This document shows, one piece after another, positions 61,701 to 64,000 of a stretch of 64,000 bases of DNA. Origin of the DNA: Crotophaga sulcirostris (taxonomy: Eukaryota; Chordata; Aves; Cuculiformes; Crotophagidae); assembly GCA_013397455.1 (NCBI GenBank), contig VYZB01000216.1:915659-979658 (forward strand). The letters run 5' to 3'. Position numbers and translations under genes: made by a program. Position 1 is the stretch's first letter; the number at the start of each line of letters is the position of its first letter. The notes under the pieces are model-generated. The model worked only from the letters and a program-made list of their open reading frames with translations, searched no databases and was not told where the DNA came from.

Positions 61701-64000
61701 GACAGGACTTGCTTTCACACCACCTTTAAATTGTCCAGAGAAACAAATCTCTGTGGGAGACATCGTACATTCTTCTTGCCTTCCTGCCTCTGACCAGCAT
61801 AGCAGAGCCACTGCGTCTTAGTCATTAGCAGGGGAGAAAGAGGAAACCAGTACTTCCCAGTTCTGGAAAAGAAAACTGTTCAAGAAAAAAATACTATATC
61901 CCACATACTAATAATGAAAGGTCTGTTTGATCGCCAACAACTTACTCCTAACCTCATGAACTGAAAAATATTTTCCGTTCTCCTTGGGTAAGTCTTGTCA
62001 GTGGATTGTTTCAGGATTTCTTGGGATGGATGAAATAACTTAAAAGGTGACACATTTAGGTTTTTTAAATATGTTTTATTTAGTTATTCAGTTTGCTAAT
62101 TATTAGCCTGAGCAGAAACAATCAGCTGCCAGCAGCACTTCAGCAATGATCTTTCTGTGCTGTTCCTTCTACAGAGTTAGCACCTGCTTTAAATTCTTGT
62201 TCTAAATCAGCATATGGACCTGCCTTAGTCTCTGCATTAAAACTGATTTGGAAAAGTTAGACAAAATAAACAATTTCTTCCCTAAAAAAATTATGTTATT
62301 TGTATATGTTTTTATATCAAATAGATACTTTAAGGTACATTTATTTTTGCGTTTACATAGTTTGAAGTTACTGAACTGCTTTTTAAATCCAAAGCAAAGA
62401 TTTGCTAAATATAGACCTCGAGTGAATTCTTATGGTCAAATGTATAAAATTCTTTGAAATTGCATGTGTGTGTTGTTACTACACTACTTTTTAAGGAGGT
62501 TAAAAAAAGTAAGAATACTGATGCAATATGAGTCCTAACTCTGTATGGGATCTGACTCTGTGTGCAGTGCCAGCTACTTTATAACTGCTATCAAACTCAA
62601 GGAAGAATGGATGAACTTTTTAAAAGGAAAAAAACAAAGCAACAAAACAAGATGAAAATTTACGAAAGGATAGGAAAAGAAAAGGAACCAGAAGTTATGT
62701 GTGCAATTTGAGTGGGCTAAAAAGAATATTAAATGCTTTTTCATTAAAAGCAGATAAGTGTCTGCTAAATACTGATACTGGTGGAAACTGATTTTCTGAC
62801 AAAAATAAAACAAAAAAAAAGATACACAATTGTGCTATTTTTGGAGAATCATAAGTGTCAAGGAAATCTGTCAGGAAGTAGATAACTACTTTAACACAGA
62901 ATTATCACTCTGGTAACTTGCATCAATCTTAGAAGGTGACTTGAACTGTCTTACTGGTAAATTTGAAAACAGTGTGAAGTATGTCCATCCATAGGGGGAT
63001 ATGGCATGCATCCACCTTCCAGCATGAAAACCAGTATGTGGCATTAATGTGTATTTCAGAGGAAAAATAACTTCCAAACAGCTGGAGGATACCGGACAGC
63101 TGCCTGCATGGAGAGCAAGAGAAACCAAAACCTGGGGGGAGAATGCTGCTGCTGAAATGGTCTGGTCTCCTGTGCCTTTGCACCAAATATTTGTCTTATA
63201 GAGCTCTGAGCAAAACCAAGCAGGAAAGATCTTAGACTTGTTGCACTGCCAAATATTTTGTGGTCTCTGGGAGCTTGAGAGTTGAACTATGAGACCTGTG
63301 CAGTATGTGAGAGGGCTGGGAAAGATTGTTTCAAGTAGGGAAGTAGTGACGGCGCTGCTGGATTTCAGTAGCCTGCATAGGTGCCAGGCAGCCTCTTCCT
63401 TGGACTTTAAAAAGGGAAGTGATCTGACAACTAGTAAGTTTATGCAATAAGGTCAAGTGAAGTACACACTCCCTAATTACAGTGAGCTCTGTACTTACCA
63501 CAAGGAGGGAAAAATGCTCTGTGGAGTTTGTGAAGTCAGTTATATTTCTTTCATGCAAATATACCCTCCCAGTCTTTAAAAGCTCACTGTTCTTCTGTAG
63601 ATTTGGTACACCGCTTTTCTGGTGGAGTTGTACTAGCTGCAGTCTATAGTCAAAATATCTTTCCTCTGATAAAAAGATGCATTAGAAAAAGCCAAAGTGT
63701 CTGTCATGGTACGAATGGCCCTTCTTTAGATGAGGGTTGCTGACAGCGCTGGCCTGGAGCCCTCTCACCACAAGCTGCCACTATCACATTCATGAGCAAA
63801 CAAAATAGTTAGAGTTGGACAAAGCAAATATTAATGATCCAGAGAAAAAGAGAACTGAAGTGGCTTCTCATAGAATCTTTAAATTCACATAACTACACTG
63901 AATCCCTGGGAATGCATGAGCTTGGTACTTTAGGTGAAAAGGTATGTCCAGAATGAAGGGTTGTCATGCTGTTTATGGTAGCTGAAGCATTACAGTCACT
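58757..64000. other. Intronic or intergenic stretch to the window end, nothing recognised
   Basis: About 5.2 kb of AT-rich sequence. Small open frames (for example 60477-60743 +) show no recognisable domain or exon structure. Probably still within the large NT5DC1 intron, because no further exon of that gene was seen. Confidence 0.5.

Noticed and set aside
1..64000. Operons, CRISPR arrays, phage or bacterial mobile elements, rRNA or tRNA genes
   Set aside because: Spliced vertebrate genes and CR1 LINEs define the window; no spaced repeat arrays or structural RNA genes were seen.

Overview
This is vertebrate nuclear DNA, almost certainly from a bird. It is AT-rich, gene-sparse and intron-dominated. 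It carries many truncated CR1 LINEs with typical avian 3' ends, and a type X collagen gene whose protein closely resembles the chicken one as I remember it, without matching it exactly. CR1 copies ending in ATACTGTG-type repeats may point to Neoaves rather than a galliform, but that is a weak inference. The sequence is a draft assembly, with one 92-base N gap and one single-N join flanked by a duplicated end.

Layout. Two internal coding exons of NT5DC1 (a HAD-family 5'-nucleotidase domain protein) lie on the + strand at 52-131 and 3753-3834. The NT5DC1 intron that opens at 3835 appears to run to the end of the window, because I could not recognise a later exon by eye. COL10A1 lies inside this intron on the opposite strand. 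It has a non-coding first exon with a TATA box near 16830, a second exon carrying the signal peptide (15905-16055), and one large third exon (coding part 9430-11309) encoding the whole triple helix and the C1q trimerisation domain. The spliced reading frame gives 671 residues. The same nested antisense arrangement exists in human.

From about 16.9 kb to 64 kb I find no convincing protein-coding exon. This part holds intronic sequence (upstream of COL10A1, inside NT5DC1), at least nine young or mid-age CR1 fragments in both orientations, and one much older CR1-type LINE. That old copy, on the minus strand at about 56.0-57.2 kb, has recognisable reverse-transcriptase remnants and has been split by two younger CR1 insertions. 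A few simple repeats and short palindromes complete the picture.

I found no new multi-gene system. The points most worth a second look are the nested gene pair, the nested LINE cluster, the two assembly defects, the two possible COL10A1 poly(A) sites and two unexplained open reading frames (47155-47634 + and 35062-35466 -).
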